Origin: Megaleporinus macrocephalus
Taxonomy: Eukaryota; Chordata; Actinopteri; Characiformes; Anostomidae
DNA length: 64,000 nt
Assembly (NCBI GenBank): GCA_021613375.1
Contig: CM038727.1
Coordinates: 5,142,064 to 5,206,063 of the forward strand
Direction: 5' to 3'
The notes below the pieces were generated by a model. The model was not told where the DNA came from, did not search any database, and saw nothing but the letters and a program-made list of their open reading frames with translations. This document shows, one piece after another, positions 48,181-57,839 of this stretch (the first letter of the stretch is position 1; each line of letters begins with the position of its first letter). A program made the position numbers and the translations under genes.

Positions 48181-48482
48181 TCTCGGCTGGACCCGCCGTC
48201 CCTCAAGAAGCATGGAAGAGAAGCAACAAGACTCTTCTCTGTCCTGGAGCCCAGACGGTAGAATGAACTTCCATTGGCTGAGACGCTCTCACAGCCTTCA
48301 AACCCAGACTGAAGACCACTGTCTCATTGGGAAGCACTTCTAGGGACTAATCAACTGTAGTACTGAAATGAAGCATGTTGCATTCATGCAGCTGTGCTCA
48401 ACTCTTTATCTTCTAGGTAGGAACACTGCCTGGGTATTAGTAGCTATTGCACTCGTTCTGTATGTAACCCTGTATGTCATTG
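48181..48482 (+). pseudogene. LINE reverse-transcriptase C-terminus and 3' tail, copy A
   Basis: AGACTCTTCTCTGTCCTGGA, AGAATGAACTTCCATTGGCT and TTCAAACCCAGACTGAAGAC read as RLFSVLE, NELPLA and FKPRLKT once frame breaks are allowed. This is the 'WNELPLAxR...FKRRLKT' ending typical of several fish non-LTR retrotransposons. The 3' tail (AAATGAAGCATGTTGCATTC, CTTCTAGGTAGGAACACTG) is shared with 50132-50420. Confidence 0.65.
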
Positions 48483-48528
48483 TCTTCTCTCCAGGTATCT
48501 CCAGGTATCTCCAGGTATCAGATAGTGA

Positions 48529-48584
48529 GGGTCTACATGGGCAGCATATTACGTCATAGTATGCGCTCCTGACATGTAGACTGT
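48529..48584. repeat. interspersed repeat fragment shared with 31998-32052
   Basis: CTACATGGGCAGCATATTAC followed by GTCATAGTATGCGCTCCTGA and CATGTAGACTG. The two ends (GTCTACATG and CATGTAGAC) are inverted repeats, suggesting a small MITE. Confidence 0.65.
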
Positions 48585-48869
48585 CCCAATTCTTACATAC
48601 CTTAAACATACTGTCTACTGAGGAACCTTATTTAGACCTGATTTTATGGAAGCACTGAACTCTTCCTCAGCCGCTAAGACAATCCCATGATGCAACACAG
48701 GCTTATCTACGAGCAGTGAAGTGGTTTTAAAATGTGAGTTATTTTGATTCTCTCTGGAGTTTTAATGTGTTTCTGGTCATATAATCACACAAAACAGTAT
48801 TTTATTATCAACTCTGTAACGAGTCCTTCACCATTTACACTTTTATACTCCAGACATTAGCATTTATGC

Positions 48870-48975
48870 TAGCTGGCCCTAAACATTTTGCGATGCCTAT
48901 CAACATTTTTGATACCAAAAACTTATCCCTGCCCAGGGGCCCAGACCATCCTTAATCCATCCCTGAGGTAGCGCC
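48870..48975. repeat. GGGCCC-rich repeat fragment, inverted
   Basis: ATGCCTATCAACATTTTTGA and TGCCCAGGGGCCCAGACCAT are reverse complements of the two ends of 5886-6312. The middle is missing. Confidence 0.65.
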
Positions 48976-50131
48976 GCCCAAACTAATTACATCAACGATA
49001 TATGAAATATAAAGAATTCACAACAACCGGTAAAGAATATTTAGTGGTATGGGAACGAACCAACACCTCTGTTGTGACTTCTAAGATGATCATCGTCACC
49101 TCTTTGAAGCTATTACAGCTAACAGAGCTACGTCGAGAAAACAGTTGCTGATGACGTCATGAATAAAACCAGAGGGGACGGTGATACTTTACAACCAGCA
49201 ATAAATGTCCATACGCATTCGTTAGTAGTTGATTGATCACTGTAATGGTCTTTGTAGACGCAATTTCTTCCAGTTTCGGTTTTAGACCAGTTCCTTGAGC
49301 TTGAGTCGTGAGACTTCTTTAGATCTTTAGATCTTCTTTAGATGACGTGAGACTTCTTTAGATCTTTAGATCTTTTCACTGTTTACTAAACCAAAATCTT
49401 GAGAGTACAAGAATAAAATTGAAAAAAAAAAAAACATAAATAAATGTTCCACCAATCTGCACAGAAGATCAGTTTAGTTGACTGTTGCGCTCTGCCTCGC
49501 TATGTTACTCACACAGCTTACCGCACCAGCAAAGTGATGTCACATATAAATTAGCATAATTAAGCAGGTTTAAACTTAACCATTAACATTGCTAAGTAAG
49601 CAACAGTCAATCCTATTCAAACAAACATTAGACCTTTAAATTATACATTTAAATTTTTAATTATAATCCATTATCCTTATTTACATTATGGCTCTAACAG
49701 TCTTCTTACTGGTCGTCCAAAGAAAACAATCCCAACCTCTACTCATGTGTGGACACGCTAAGATTCTTTTATTAGTTCTTAAAGCCTTACCGGGCACCTC
49801 ACTGTCTCAATGTCTGGTGTCACTTTCTGCTCCAACATGTGACCTTAGATCAGTAGATGCTCTAAACTACAACAACAACAGCAGAGGCTTCTAAAGGCCT
49901 CTAAACTTCTAAACTTCAATAGATGGTTTTAAGGGGAGATGTGGGCCCCAGAATCTTAAAACCTGCATCCTGCATCCCAACTTTAAACTTTACAGGATTA
50001 TTGGACATTTTTTTACTGTAGACTTTGAAAAAAAACCAGAAGTAACCGGAAGTAGTGCCACCAAGCTAATACATCTAACCACCAAAGTCTGATCAAAAGT
50101 TGATCCGCACCGTGAGCCTTCGAGCTTCAAG
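48976..50131. other. no feature recognised
   Basis: Complex, rather AT-rich sequence. A short internal duplication (GAGACTTCTTTAGATCTTTA) lies at about 49310-49380 and an A-run near 49420. Confidence 0.4.
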
Positions 50132-50420
50132 TACAGCTCAGCTGGACCCACCATGTCTTAAGATGCATGAAAGACAAGCGACAAGACTCTTCTCTGTCCT
50201 GGAGATCAGATGGTGGAATGAACTTCCACTGGCTGTCCGAGCAGCAGACTCTTCAAACGCAGGCTGAAGACCCCCGTCTCTTTGTGAAGCACTTATAAGT
50301 ACTAATCTACTGCGTAACTGAAATGAAGCATACTGCACTAATGCAGCTGTGGTTAAGACTTATCTTCTAGGTAGGAACACTGGCTATTATCACACGTCCA
50401 CTGCATGTAACCCTGTCTTT
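50132..50420 (+). pseudogene. LINE reverse-transcriptase C-terminus and 3' tail, copy B
   Basis: Reads RLFSVLEIRWWNELPLAVRA in one frame and, after a frameshift, LFKRRLKTPVSL and a stop. This is the usual C-terminal end of a fish non-LTR retrotransposon ORF2 product, a reverse transcriptase acting in target-primed insertion. The upstream catalytic domains are absent because of 5' truncation. The tail shares CTTCTAGGTAGGAACACTGG and CATGTAACCCTGT with copy A at 48181-48482, so both come from one family. Confidence 0.7.
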
Positions 50421-50463
50421 TATTTTCTTCTTTCTATGTAACAAAACATAAATGTAAACTTAA

Positions 50464-50632
50464 ATATATCGTCGCTGTCCAATGAAAAACAAGTCTCCAG
50501 AATTTCCTACTTTACTTTCAATGTAAGTCAATGGAACCAGAATGTTTTCCAAGCTATTTTGGAGCACTTCTATTGGTCCATTCATCGTGATTTTTTTTTA
50601 CACAGTATAAACGACCATTGGCGTGTTTAAAT
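50464..50632. mobile_element. MITE-A copy, right end decayed
   Basis: Starts ATATATCGTCGCTGTCCAAT and carries GTAAGTCAATGGAACCAGAA, GGAGCACTTCTATTGGTCCA and ACGACCATTGGCGTGTTTAA. The last inverted-repeat segment is replaced by ATCGATATTTATGATCGATA. Confidence 0.8.
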
Positions 50633-51049
50633 CGATATTTATGATCGATATATGAAATGAAATGTGTTTAATTTTGCATATACAGTCCTGTTTTAATCAG
50701 GCTTCAATCAATCAGTCTCCTGCATCCTACTTAGGCACACCCTAGGCTGGCCTTGCTGAGACGATCGCCTGTCTGGAGAGCCAGAGCCAATGGGATTCTC
50801 ACTTTTTCACAGTATAGTCGGTCAGATGGAGGATTTTTCATTCAATCCTGCTTTAATCAGGTTTTGTTATTGGGGTCGCTGCACTAAGACCTTCAGCTGA
50901 GGATATTGTTATTAAAAAAAAAATCAAGAAAACCACAATTCTTGACCATATCTCATGATATCAGCTGAAACGACCAGACCTAAAATTCTGGCACAAGCCT
51001 TTCCTACTCTAAAACTCTCTACAACAAGGTAGCAACATTAAAAAACGAT
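50633..51049. other. no feature recognised
   Basis: Complex sequence without repeat family or coding signal. Confidence 0.4.
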
Positions 51050-51245
51050 GAGGTTTTTTACACGTCCACCCTCGGCCTGTCTCTTCCCCCCATTGCTGCG
51101 CCTGAGTACAGTATAGCGGTGGCACCCAGTGCTAAAGGGATTTGCATAACTCCATGGTCTCCTTTGGTGTCGGCGGCCTTTAATCCCCACTGATCTGATT
51201 GGATTAGCACAAAGGCCGCTCCCGCATGTACAGCCAGGGCCGAGC
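51050..51245. other. candidate conserved non-coding island
   Basis: Complex sequence with GGGATTTGCATAACTCC (POU octamer word at 51140-51147) and GATTGGATTAGCACAAAGGC near 51197. The antisense frames 51038-51283 and 51058-51255 overlap in different phases. Confidence 0.35.
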
Positions 51246-51262
51246 AGCGGGCCATCCTGACC

Positions 51263-51284
51263 TATACACACACACACACACACA
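51263..51284. repeat. (CA)n microsatellite
   Basis: About eleven CA dinucleotides. Confidence 0.9.
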
Positions 51285-51412
51285 CAGCCGCAGTGCTTCA
51301 GGTAGCATTTCCATCAACGGCTTCCGTGTGTTCCCAAATCAATGACCCGATTCAACTCACCCACAAGCGCTCCCCACCCCAAGGCTTCTCAGCACTTTCA
51401 CTTGTGAACTCG

Positions 51413-51903
51413 GTGCTGCTGGAGTGTTTAAACACTGTGTCCACTCACTGTCCACTCTATTAAGACACGCCTACTACTTGCTGGTCCACCTTGTAGATGT
51501 AAAGTCAGAGACAGTAGCTCATCTGCTGCTGCACAGTTTGTGTTCCTCTAGTCCTTCATCAGTGGACACAGGACGCCGCCCACAGGACACTGCTGTCTGG
51601 ATAGTTTTGGTTGGTGGACGATGATTCTCAGTCCAGCAGCAGCACTGAGGAGGTGTTTAAACACTCCAGCAGCAGCAGCACTGCTGTGTCTGATCCACTC
51701 ACACCAGCACAACACACACTAACACACCACCACCACGTCAGTGTCACTGCAGGGCTGAGAATGACCCACCTTCCTAATAGTATCTGCTCTGTGGTGGTCC
51801 TGTGGGGGTCCTGATCATTAAAGAACAGAGTAATGAAGTATACAAAGAATCAGATGAACTACAGTCTGTAAGTGGAGCTCCTATATGGTCAGTGGAGCAG
51901 TCG
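51413..51903. mobile_element. foldback element, copy 2, left arm missing
   Basis: From GCTGCTGGAGTGTTTAAACA onward it matches the middle and right arm of 22560-23213 (CCACCTTGTAGATGTAAAGT, GTGGACACAGGACGCCGCC, GTGGGGGTCCTGATCATTAA). The middle carries about 110 additional bases (about 51630-51740) with AACACTCCAGCAGCAGCAGC. The left arm is absent. Confidence 0.85.
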
Positions 51904-51913
51904 GTTATTTGAG

Positions 51914-52108
51914 TGTTCATGGTTCTAGATAGAACCGTTTTGAAAAAGAGTTCTGCTCGTGAGACCTCAAGCCTGTAACAATAGAAGGACCCTTTTAGGT
52001 GCTGTACCTAGAACCACATACATCAATCCCAAGAACCACTTCATCTACAGAGAGAGTGAGCAATCACGGTTCTATATAGAACCACTATATTAACTAAGGA
52101 ACCCTTGT
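51914..52108. mobile_element. probable MITE with GGTTCT/AGAACC palindromes
   Basis: ATGGTTCTAGATAGAACCG, GTACCTAGAACCACATACA, CCAAGAACCACTTCATCTAC and the perfect 16-base palindrome GGTTCTATATAGAACC (near 52069) recur within 200 bases. GGTTCT/AGAACC-rich short elements of this kind are frequent in fish genomes. Confidence 0.55.
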
Positions 52109-52259
52109 CGTGGACGTTCCCCCATAGTCCTTGGCTTGGAGACGCAGCTCAACATTGACCTTCAACGTATGCAGACACAGGTGTTCTTTTAAAGAACCAC
52201 CCGCTGAGCGTTTCTTTAGGGAACCCGAAGGCGGCTCTCCTACGAACACCTCTCGGTGC

Positions 52260-52510
52260 GGTGCGTGAGGTCGCAGGTCGGCGAAGTGGGCTGCTTCAAT
52301 AATTCTCAATTTCGCAAATTAGGCCGCGCTCAGCATTTCTCTCCCCGTAAACGAGTTCTTTCTGGGGCGCGGTAATGCTGCGGTATCAGTAAGGCAGTTC
52401 CAGTTCATGCTCCGCTGCCAGACAGGGTCGCTACAAAGTCCCCCAATTACTGTCAAAGTGTGACCGAGGGGCTCTGCTGGAATTAAGTTCAGCTCACACA
52501 CGAAATCTAG
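52260..52510. other. candidate conserved non-coding island
   Basis: Complex sequence with TCAATAATTCTCAATTTCGC near 52295 and CCCCCAATTACTGTCAAAGT-GTGACC near 52440, the latter resembling combined homeodomain and TGTCA (TALE-type) sites. No frame of note. Confidence 0.4.
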
Positions 52511-52926
52511 CGAATTCTAATTCAATCCAACTCCAGAAAAAAGAAAAAGAAAGAAAGAAAGAAAGAAAAAAGCTCCCCGACATGATCACAGCCCTCTTCG
52601 TTCTCTCGCTCTCACCTGCTCGGCTAGACATCCACACACTGTCGAGTGGAGAGACGGTCGTAAATGTAAATCATGTAAATGATCACGATTAACAATTCAA
52701 ACATCGTCTTCTGTTCACTGTATTCAACTTACCAACTGCAGGCCTGAAGTAGGCTGGCCTTGCTTTCCAGCTGTCGATACTTAGAAGCTCCCAACCTGAG
52801 CTCAAGTAAACAAACATTACTCACTGCTGCCCTCTAAAGGTGTTCAGACTCCTTGTGTTGTTGTTTATGTAGGACCCATGCCTCAAGGAAAGGGTTCTTT
52901 ATTATAAGTACTTATGTATAAAACAG
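52511..52926. other. no feature recognised
   Basis: A short (GAAA)n run at about 52547-52571, then complex sequence. Confidence 0.4.
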
Positions 52927-53082
52927 ATCAGATAGATAGATAGATAGATAGATGGATAGATGGATAGATAGATACTTTATTGATCCCGAAGGAAATTTAG
53001 TAGCCAGTAACAGTTACAAACACAGTACAAAAAAACAATAAGTTATATAACAATTAAATAGTGTTTAAACAGTGTTCAGGAG

Positions 53083-54395
53083 TGCAAATGTACAGGATGT
53101 CTAGCAAAGTATCAGTAGTGTCTATGAGTGCTGACATAAGATGACCAGTAAAGTGTCAATAGTGTCTATGAGTGCTGACATAAGATGTCCAGTAAAGTAT
53201 CAGTAGTGTCTATGAGTGCTGACATAAGATGTCCAGTAAAGTGTCAATAGTGTCTATGAGTGCTGACATAAGATGTCCAGTAAAGTGTCAATAGTGTCTA
53301 TGAGTGCTGACATAAGATGTCCAGTAAAGTGTCAGTAGTGTCTATGAGTGCTGACATAAGATGTCCAGTAAAGTGTCAATAGTGTCTATGAGTGCTGACA
53401 TAAGATGTCCAGTAAAGTGTCAATAGTGTCTATGAGTGCTGACATAAGATGTCCAGTAAAGTGTCAATGGTGTCTATGAGTGCTGACATAAGATGCCCAG
53501 TAAAGTGTCGATAGTGTCTATGAGTGCTGACATAAGATGTCCAGTAAAGTATCAGTAGTGTCTATGAGTGCTGACATAAGATGTCCAGTAAAGTGTCAAT
53601 GGTGTCTATGAGTGCTGACATAAGATGTCCAGTAGTGTCAATGGTGTCTATGAGTGCTGACATAAGATGTCCAGTAAAGTGTCAATGGTGTCTATGAGTG
53701 CTGACATAAGATGTCCAGTAAAGTGTCCATAGTGTCTATGAGTGCTGACATAAGATGACCAGTAAAGTATCAGTAGTGTCTATGAGTGCTGACATAAGAT
53801 GTCCAGTAAAGTGTCCATAGTGTCTATGAGTGCTGACATAAGATGTCCAGTAAAGTATCAGTAGTGTCTATGAGTGCTGACATAAGATGTCCAGTAAAGT
53901 GTCAATAGTGTCTATGAGTGCTGACATAAGATGTCCAGTAAAGTGTCAATAGTGTCTATGAGTGCTGACATAAGATGTCCAGTAAAGTGTCAATAGTGTC
54001 TATGAGTGCTGACATAAGATGTCCAGTAAAGTGTCGAGAGTGTCTATGAGTGCTGACATAAGATGTCCAGTAAAGTGTCGAGAGTGTCTATGAGTGCTGA
54101 CATAAGATGTCCAGTAAAGTATCAGTAGTGTCTATGAGTGCTGACATAAGATGTCCAGTAAAGTGTCAATGGTGTCTATGAGTGCTGACATAAGATGTCC
54201 AGTAGTGTCAATGGTGTCTATGAGTGCTGACATAAGATGTCCAGTAAAGTGTCAATGGTGTCTATGAGTGCTGACATAAGATGTCCAGTAAAGTGTCCAT
54301 AGTGTCTATGAGTGCTGACATAAGATGACCAGTAAAGTATCAGTAGTGTCTATGAGTGCTGACATAAGATGTCCAGTAAAGTGTCGAGAGTGTCC
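53083..54395. repeat. 44-bp minisatellite, about 30 units, with 570-bp higher-order period
   Basis: Units run TGTCCAGTAAAGTGTCAATA then GTGTCTATGAGTGCTGACAT-AAGA. Unit variants recur 570 bases apart: the 4-base deletion CAGTAGTGTCA (53631/54201), TAAGATGACC (53751/54321) and GTCCATAGTG (53726/54296). The array lies inside the LINE 3' region. Confidence 0.95.
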
Positions 54396-54472
54396 GAGGA
54401 GTGCAGATGTACAGTAATGTGATTACAGTACAAATAAAAATAAACTGTAATTTGAATTAAGGGACTTGTTCC

Positions 54473-54934
54473 TCATCTGTCCTCCTCCCTCTTCCGGCTC
54501 CACTGGGAGGAGTTGAAGAGTCTGATGGCTCTCGGGACAAAGGATCTCCTGAGTCTGTCTGTAGAGCAGCTCTGTGACAGGAACCTGCCACTGAACTTGC
54601 TCCTTTGTTCCATGATGATGGTGTGCAGTGGGTGACCATCATCATCCATGATGGAGAGCAGTTTGTGCAGTGTCCTCCTCTCTGCTACCTTAGTCACAGA
54701 GTCTAGCTCCACAGAGTCTAGCTCCACAGAGTCTAGCTCCACAGAGTCTAGCTCCACAGAGTCTAGCTCCACATCAAACGAGTACTCGAGTAGTACGGAC
54801 ATCACTACTCCAGTATTTGTTACATGGTGCAGTGTTTCCTCTAGAACTTCAACCAATAGCAGTGACAGGATCCGCCTTAACATAGAGCATGTCGCACGCC
54901 ACTCTCTCTCCCCGGTTCTGTATATCTTGCACAT
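54473..54934 (-). pseudogene. LINE ORF2 C-terminal relic with ELDSV repeat
   Basis: A 153-residue open frame whose second half holds HKLLSIMDDDGHPLH, an 'FSGRF' segment and TDRLRRSFVPRAIRLFNSS, the C-terminal pattern (HPL...SxRF...TxRxxxSFxPxAIRLxN) seen downstream of reverse transcriptase in several fish LINEs. Upstream, 15-base units (54698-54772) give ELDSV five times in frame. No catalytic residues remain, so it is a relic without expected activity. Confidence 0.65.
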
Positions 54935-55045
54935 TCATCCACAGACACTTCACTCGTTTATGACTTACACTGCTCATATTCCAGATTTCAATCTTTCTAT
55001 GTTTGTTTGTATAGTATTTATTATATTATTACTTTAATTTTTTGA

Positions 55046-55292
55046 ATATTGTCGCTGTCCAATGAAAAACATGTCTCAATTTTGTTGATTTAGAGTTTTC
55101 TACTTCATTTGAACTCACCAATGGTCGTTTACATTGTGTAAAAATTTAATGATGAATGCACCAATAGAAGTGCTCCCTTGGGAAAAAATTCTGGTTCCAT
55201 TGACTTCCATTGAAAGTGAAGTTGGTTTTTGGTCTCTCCTGTAAAGTTGCAATTTTGGAGATACTTGTTCTTCATTGAACAGCGATGATATA
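55046..55292. mobile_element. MITE-A copy, full length
   Basis: A 247-base copy from ATATTGTCGCTGTCCAATGA to TTCATTGAACAGCGATGATA. It contains CACCAATGGTCGTTTACATT, CACCAATAGAAGTGCTCC and GTTTTTGGTCTCTCCTGTAA. Confidence 0.85.
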
Positions 55293-55854
55293 TTTATTCT
55301 TATTTTTGAGAGTGTCACACAAAATTTTGCTGTACGCAATTCTAGATTTAAGTCGAGCGAGAGTGCTGGGAGTGGTTGGATGTAGGTACAACAGTAAGAC
55401 TGAGTTGAGTGTCAACCATTGTTTAAACCTGAAAGCTCTCTGGAGCTTCTGAAGCAGCGGCAGCAATAACATAACCCTCTAACGTCCTTCTCAACCTTCT
55501 GGAAGAGCACAAGTTGACTCTATTTCTGAATGTTGAAGATGTTGACTGTGCATCTCTACAAATCAGCAGAGGCATGTTAGGCTACAAAGCTAGTCCACTG
55601 AGGACTAACAGCATCCAGTCAGCTGTAATATTAGTCCAATGGCTGAGCTGAGATTCCCTGTAGTGTCACTTATCTGCCAAACCTACCAATTTTCTTTTGG
55701 CTATTTTTGATTCCACTCCAGTGCATGGAGCCATTAGTCCACCAGCGCTGTCACCTGAACAGGTACAATCAGTTCAGCAAGAAATTCATGGATTTGGTTC
55801 TTCCCTTTAACACTCCAGTGTCAAAACTTATTAGTCACAAATATAGTCATACAC

Positions 55855-55857
<3 letters not shown>
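55293..55857. other. no gene recognised; contains a local duplication
   Basis: GTTCAGCAAGAAATTCATGG-ATTTGG near 55771 recurs in shorter form at about 56852 (GTTCAGCAAGAATTTGGATT), each time upstream of a MITE-A copy. Confidence 0.5.

Positions 55858-55918
<61 letters not shown>
55858..55918. repeat. (GT)n/(AT)n microsatellite
   Basis: About fifteen GT followed by about fourteen AT dinucleotides, immediately before a MITE-A copy. Confidence 0.97.
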
Positions 55919-55920
<2 letters not shown>

Positions 55921-56030
55921 ACATCGCTGTCCAAAGAAAATCAAGTGTCTCTAAAGATAACTTTACAGGAGAGGACAAAAACTGTCTTTACTTTTAATGT
56001 AAGTCAATGGAACCAAAATTTTATTTTTTT
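55921..56030. mobile_element. MITE-A copy, right half lost
   Basis: ACATCGCTGTCCAAAGAAAA, AACTTTACAGGAGAGGACAA and GTAAGTCAATGGAACC are retained. It then meets the truncated Tc1 element at about 56036. Confidence 0.75.
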
Positions 56031-56035
56031 ATATT

Positions 56036-56634
56036 TATATATGTTTGGTGTGTCTCCCAGGTGGCTTGTGGCAAACTTTAAACAAGACTTTTTATGGATA
56101 CTCCTTCCATTTCAATTTGATTGCTTGCACAGTGCTCCTTGAGATGTTTAAAGCTTGGGAAATCTTTTTGTATCCAAATCCAGCTTTAAACTTCTCCACA
56201 ACAGTATCTCGGACCTGCCTGGTGTGTTCCTTGGTCTTCATGGTGCTCTCTGCGCTTTAAACAGAACTCTGAGACGATCACAGAGCAGGTGCATTTATAC
56301 AGAGACTTGATTACATACAGGTGGATTCTATTTATCATCATCAGTCATTTAGGGCAACAGTGGATCATTCAGAGATCCTGACTGAACTTCTGGAGTGAGT
56401 TTGCTGCATGGAAAGTAAAGGGGCTGAATAATATTGGACACCCCACTTTTCAGTTTTTTATTTCTAAAAAAAGTTTAAAATATCCAATAAATTTCATTCC
56501 ACTTCACGATTGTGTCCCACTTGTTGTTGATTCTTCACAAAAAAATTACAATTTCATATCTTTATATTTGAAGCTTGAAATGTGGCAAAAGGTTGAAAAG
56601 TTCAAGGGGGCTGAATACTTTTGCAAGGCACTGT
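56036..56634 (-). mobile_element. Tc1/mariner-like element, internally deleted, minus strand
   Basis: The right border in the window (element 5' end on the minus strand) reads ACAGTGCCTTGCAAAAGTAT-TCAGCCCCC, a familiar fish Tc1-type terminus. The element contains the transposase N-terminus (56092-56241), then jumps to a central-domain piece (AAGTTTGCCACAAGCCACCT, TGGGAGACACACC). The other end is missing, cut near a MITE-A fragment. Confidence 0.8.
56092..56241 (-). pseudogene. Tc1-like transposase DNA-binding domain remnant (49 aa)
   Basis: The frame starts MKTKEHTRQVRDTVVEKFKA, continues GFGYKKISQALNISRSTVQA, and ends IKLKWKEYP with a stop. It matches the first, paired-like helix-turn-helix of Tc1-type transposases (E-K-F-K-x-G-x-G-Y-K-K-I-S-x-x-L-N-I-S-x-S-T-V) with no frame breaks, so the fold of this subdomain could be intact. 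The second DNA-binding subdomain and the catalytic DDE domain are gone. Confidence 0.75.
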
Positions 56635-56904
56635 TTATATATATATATCGCTGTCCAATGAAATAGGTAATAGGGGTAAGATGATTAGTATTTGTGAGTG
56701 ATATCGCAATATTGATCTGTGCACTACTAACTGACTGAAAACCTGTCCAATCACAAACCTGTTTACTGAATACTGACATCCTGGTAGAGTTTAGATGTTC
56801 CACATTAGTGTAAATAAATAATAAAGTAAATAATTACGACCTCTGCCACCAAGTTCAGCAAGAATTTGGATTTGGTTTTTCCCTTTAACTAGACACAAGT
56901 TTCT
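56635..56904. other. short (AT)n, MITE-A terminus and locally duplicated sequence
   Basis: ATATATCGCTGTCCAATGAA at 56641-56660 is an isolated MITE-A end. GTAAATAAATAATAAAGTAA and AATAATTACGACCTCTGCCA recur in altered form at about 57125-57160. Confidence 0.5.
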
Positions 56905-57052
56905 ATATATACACAGTCACTGTCCAATGAAAAAAAAGTATCTCCAAAATTGCAACTTTACAGCAGAGAACAAAAACATACTTTACTTTCAATGTAAGTC
57001 AATGGAACCAGAATTTTTTCCAAGCTATTTTGGAGCACTTCTATTGGTCCAA
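56905..57052. mobile_element. MITE-A copy, right half lost
   Basis: CAGTCACTGTCCAATGAAAA, AAAATTGCAACTTTACAGCA, GTAAGTCAATGGAACCAGAA and GGAGCACTTCTATTGGTCCA in order. The right inverted repeat is missing. Confidence 0.8.
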
Positions 57053-57295
57053 TAGAAGATTAGGTAATATTTGTCATTGATATCACATCATCCTGGTCAA
57101 TCTTAATATTATCATAATAAATAGTGTAAATAAATAATAAATAAATAATTACAACCTCTGCTATTACCAGTACTATCACACTGGCAGGCCACAAACCAAC
57201 AGGCATCCAGTCCTTGTTTTTATGGGGGTAACCTGTAACAAAGCCATCAGGCTGAAACGTTCCCAACCTTATGTAAACTAATGATGATGTACTGA

Positions 57296-57542
57296 AGCAA
57301 CAATAAAGACATGGAGCAGTTCCATAAAGACATGGAGCAGTTCCATAAAGACATGGAGGAGCGAGTTTTGTGTGGAAGAACTTGACTGGCCTGCACAGAG
57401 TCCTGACCTCAACCTGATAGAACACCTTTGGAATGAATTAAGAGTGAAGACTGCGAGCCAGACCTTCTCGTCCAACATCAGTGTCTCAAGTTCATATGTG
57501 TGTGAAGGCGAATACGAGCGAATACTTTTGGCAGTATAGTGT
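57296..57542 (+). pseudogene. Tc1-like transposase 3' fragment
   Basis: After a 21-base tandem of CCATAAAGACATGGAGCAG, the sequence runs GAACTTGACTGGCCTGCACA, GTCCTGACCTCAACCTGATA ('LDWPAQS', 'PDLNLIEH', with the last catalytic glutamate codon at 57420-57422), then after a deletion CTCAAGTTCATATGTGTGTG and the terminus GCGAATACTTTTGGCAGTAT. It is the 5' part of the duplicated segment 57337-57835. Confidence 0.8.
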
Positions 57543-57835
57543 ATTTGCATGATTGTTGTTTTAAACAGTCTCAATGAAGAAAAAAACCCAAAACGATAGA
57601 AATACGACAAAAAAAATCAGCTTAAACTGCTGATCAGACCCATATGGGGAGTATCTGGACATGGTCCTAATGTTCTAATGAGTGTGTCTGATTGGCGTGT
57701 CTGATCAGTCTAACCATGTGTGCAGACCACAAGCAACGAGAGCCCGAGACACTCAGCGGCGTTCAGCGATGTGACTGTGAGCAACGTGATCAAGGTTCTT
57801 CAAGGTTCCCTCAAAACTGCCCCACTGACTTTGGT
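57337..57835. repeat. segmental duplication, copy 1 (about 0.5 kb)
   Basis: Aligns collinearly with 59664-60166. It includes the Tc1 3' end and about 290 bases of flanking sequence (TTGCATGATTGTTGTTTTAA, GGGGAGTATCTGGACATGGT, CACTCAGCGGCGTTCAGCGA, CAAGGTTCTTCAAGGTTCCC) with only a few substitutions and A-run length changes. Confidence 0.92.
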
Positions 57836-57839
57836 AATC

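Larger units (their letters stand above)
52927..54950 (-). mobile_element. 5'-truncated LINE, minus strand, with expanded 3' region
   Basis: On the minus strand it runs from a reverse-transcriptase C-terminal relic (54473-54934), through a 3' untranslated region that contains the 44-bp minisatellite, to AAATTTCCTTCGGGATCAAT and AAAGTATCTATCTATC, ending in a TATC/ATCC microsatellite (52927-52972). A 'TTCGGGATCAATAAAGTATC' end followed by a tetranucleotide tail is a well known ending of fish LINEs. The family is not assigned with certainty. Confidence 0.75.

Noticed and set aside
48044..48343. 99-aa plus-strand frame
   Set aside because: Its second half is the LINE 3' relic at 48181-48482 in a wrong frame; its first half has no domain.
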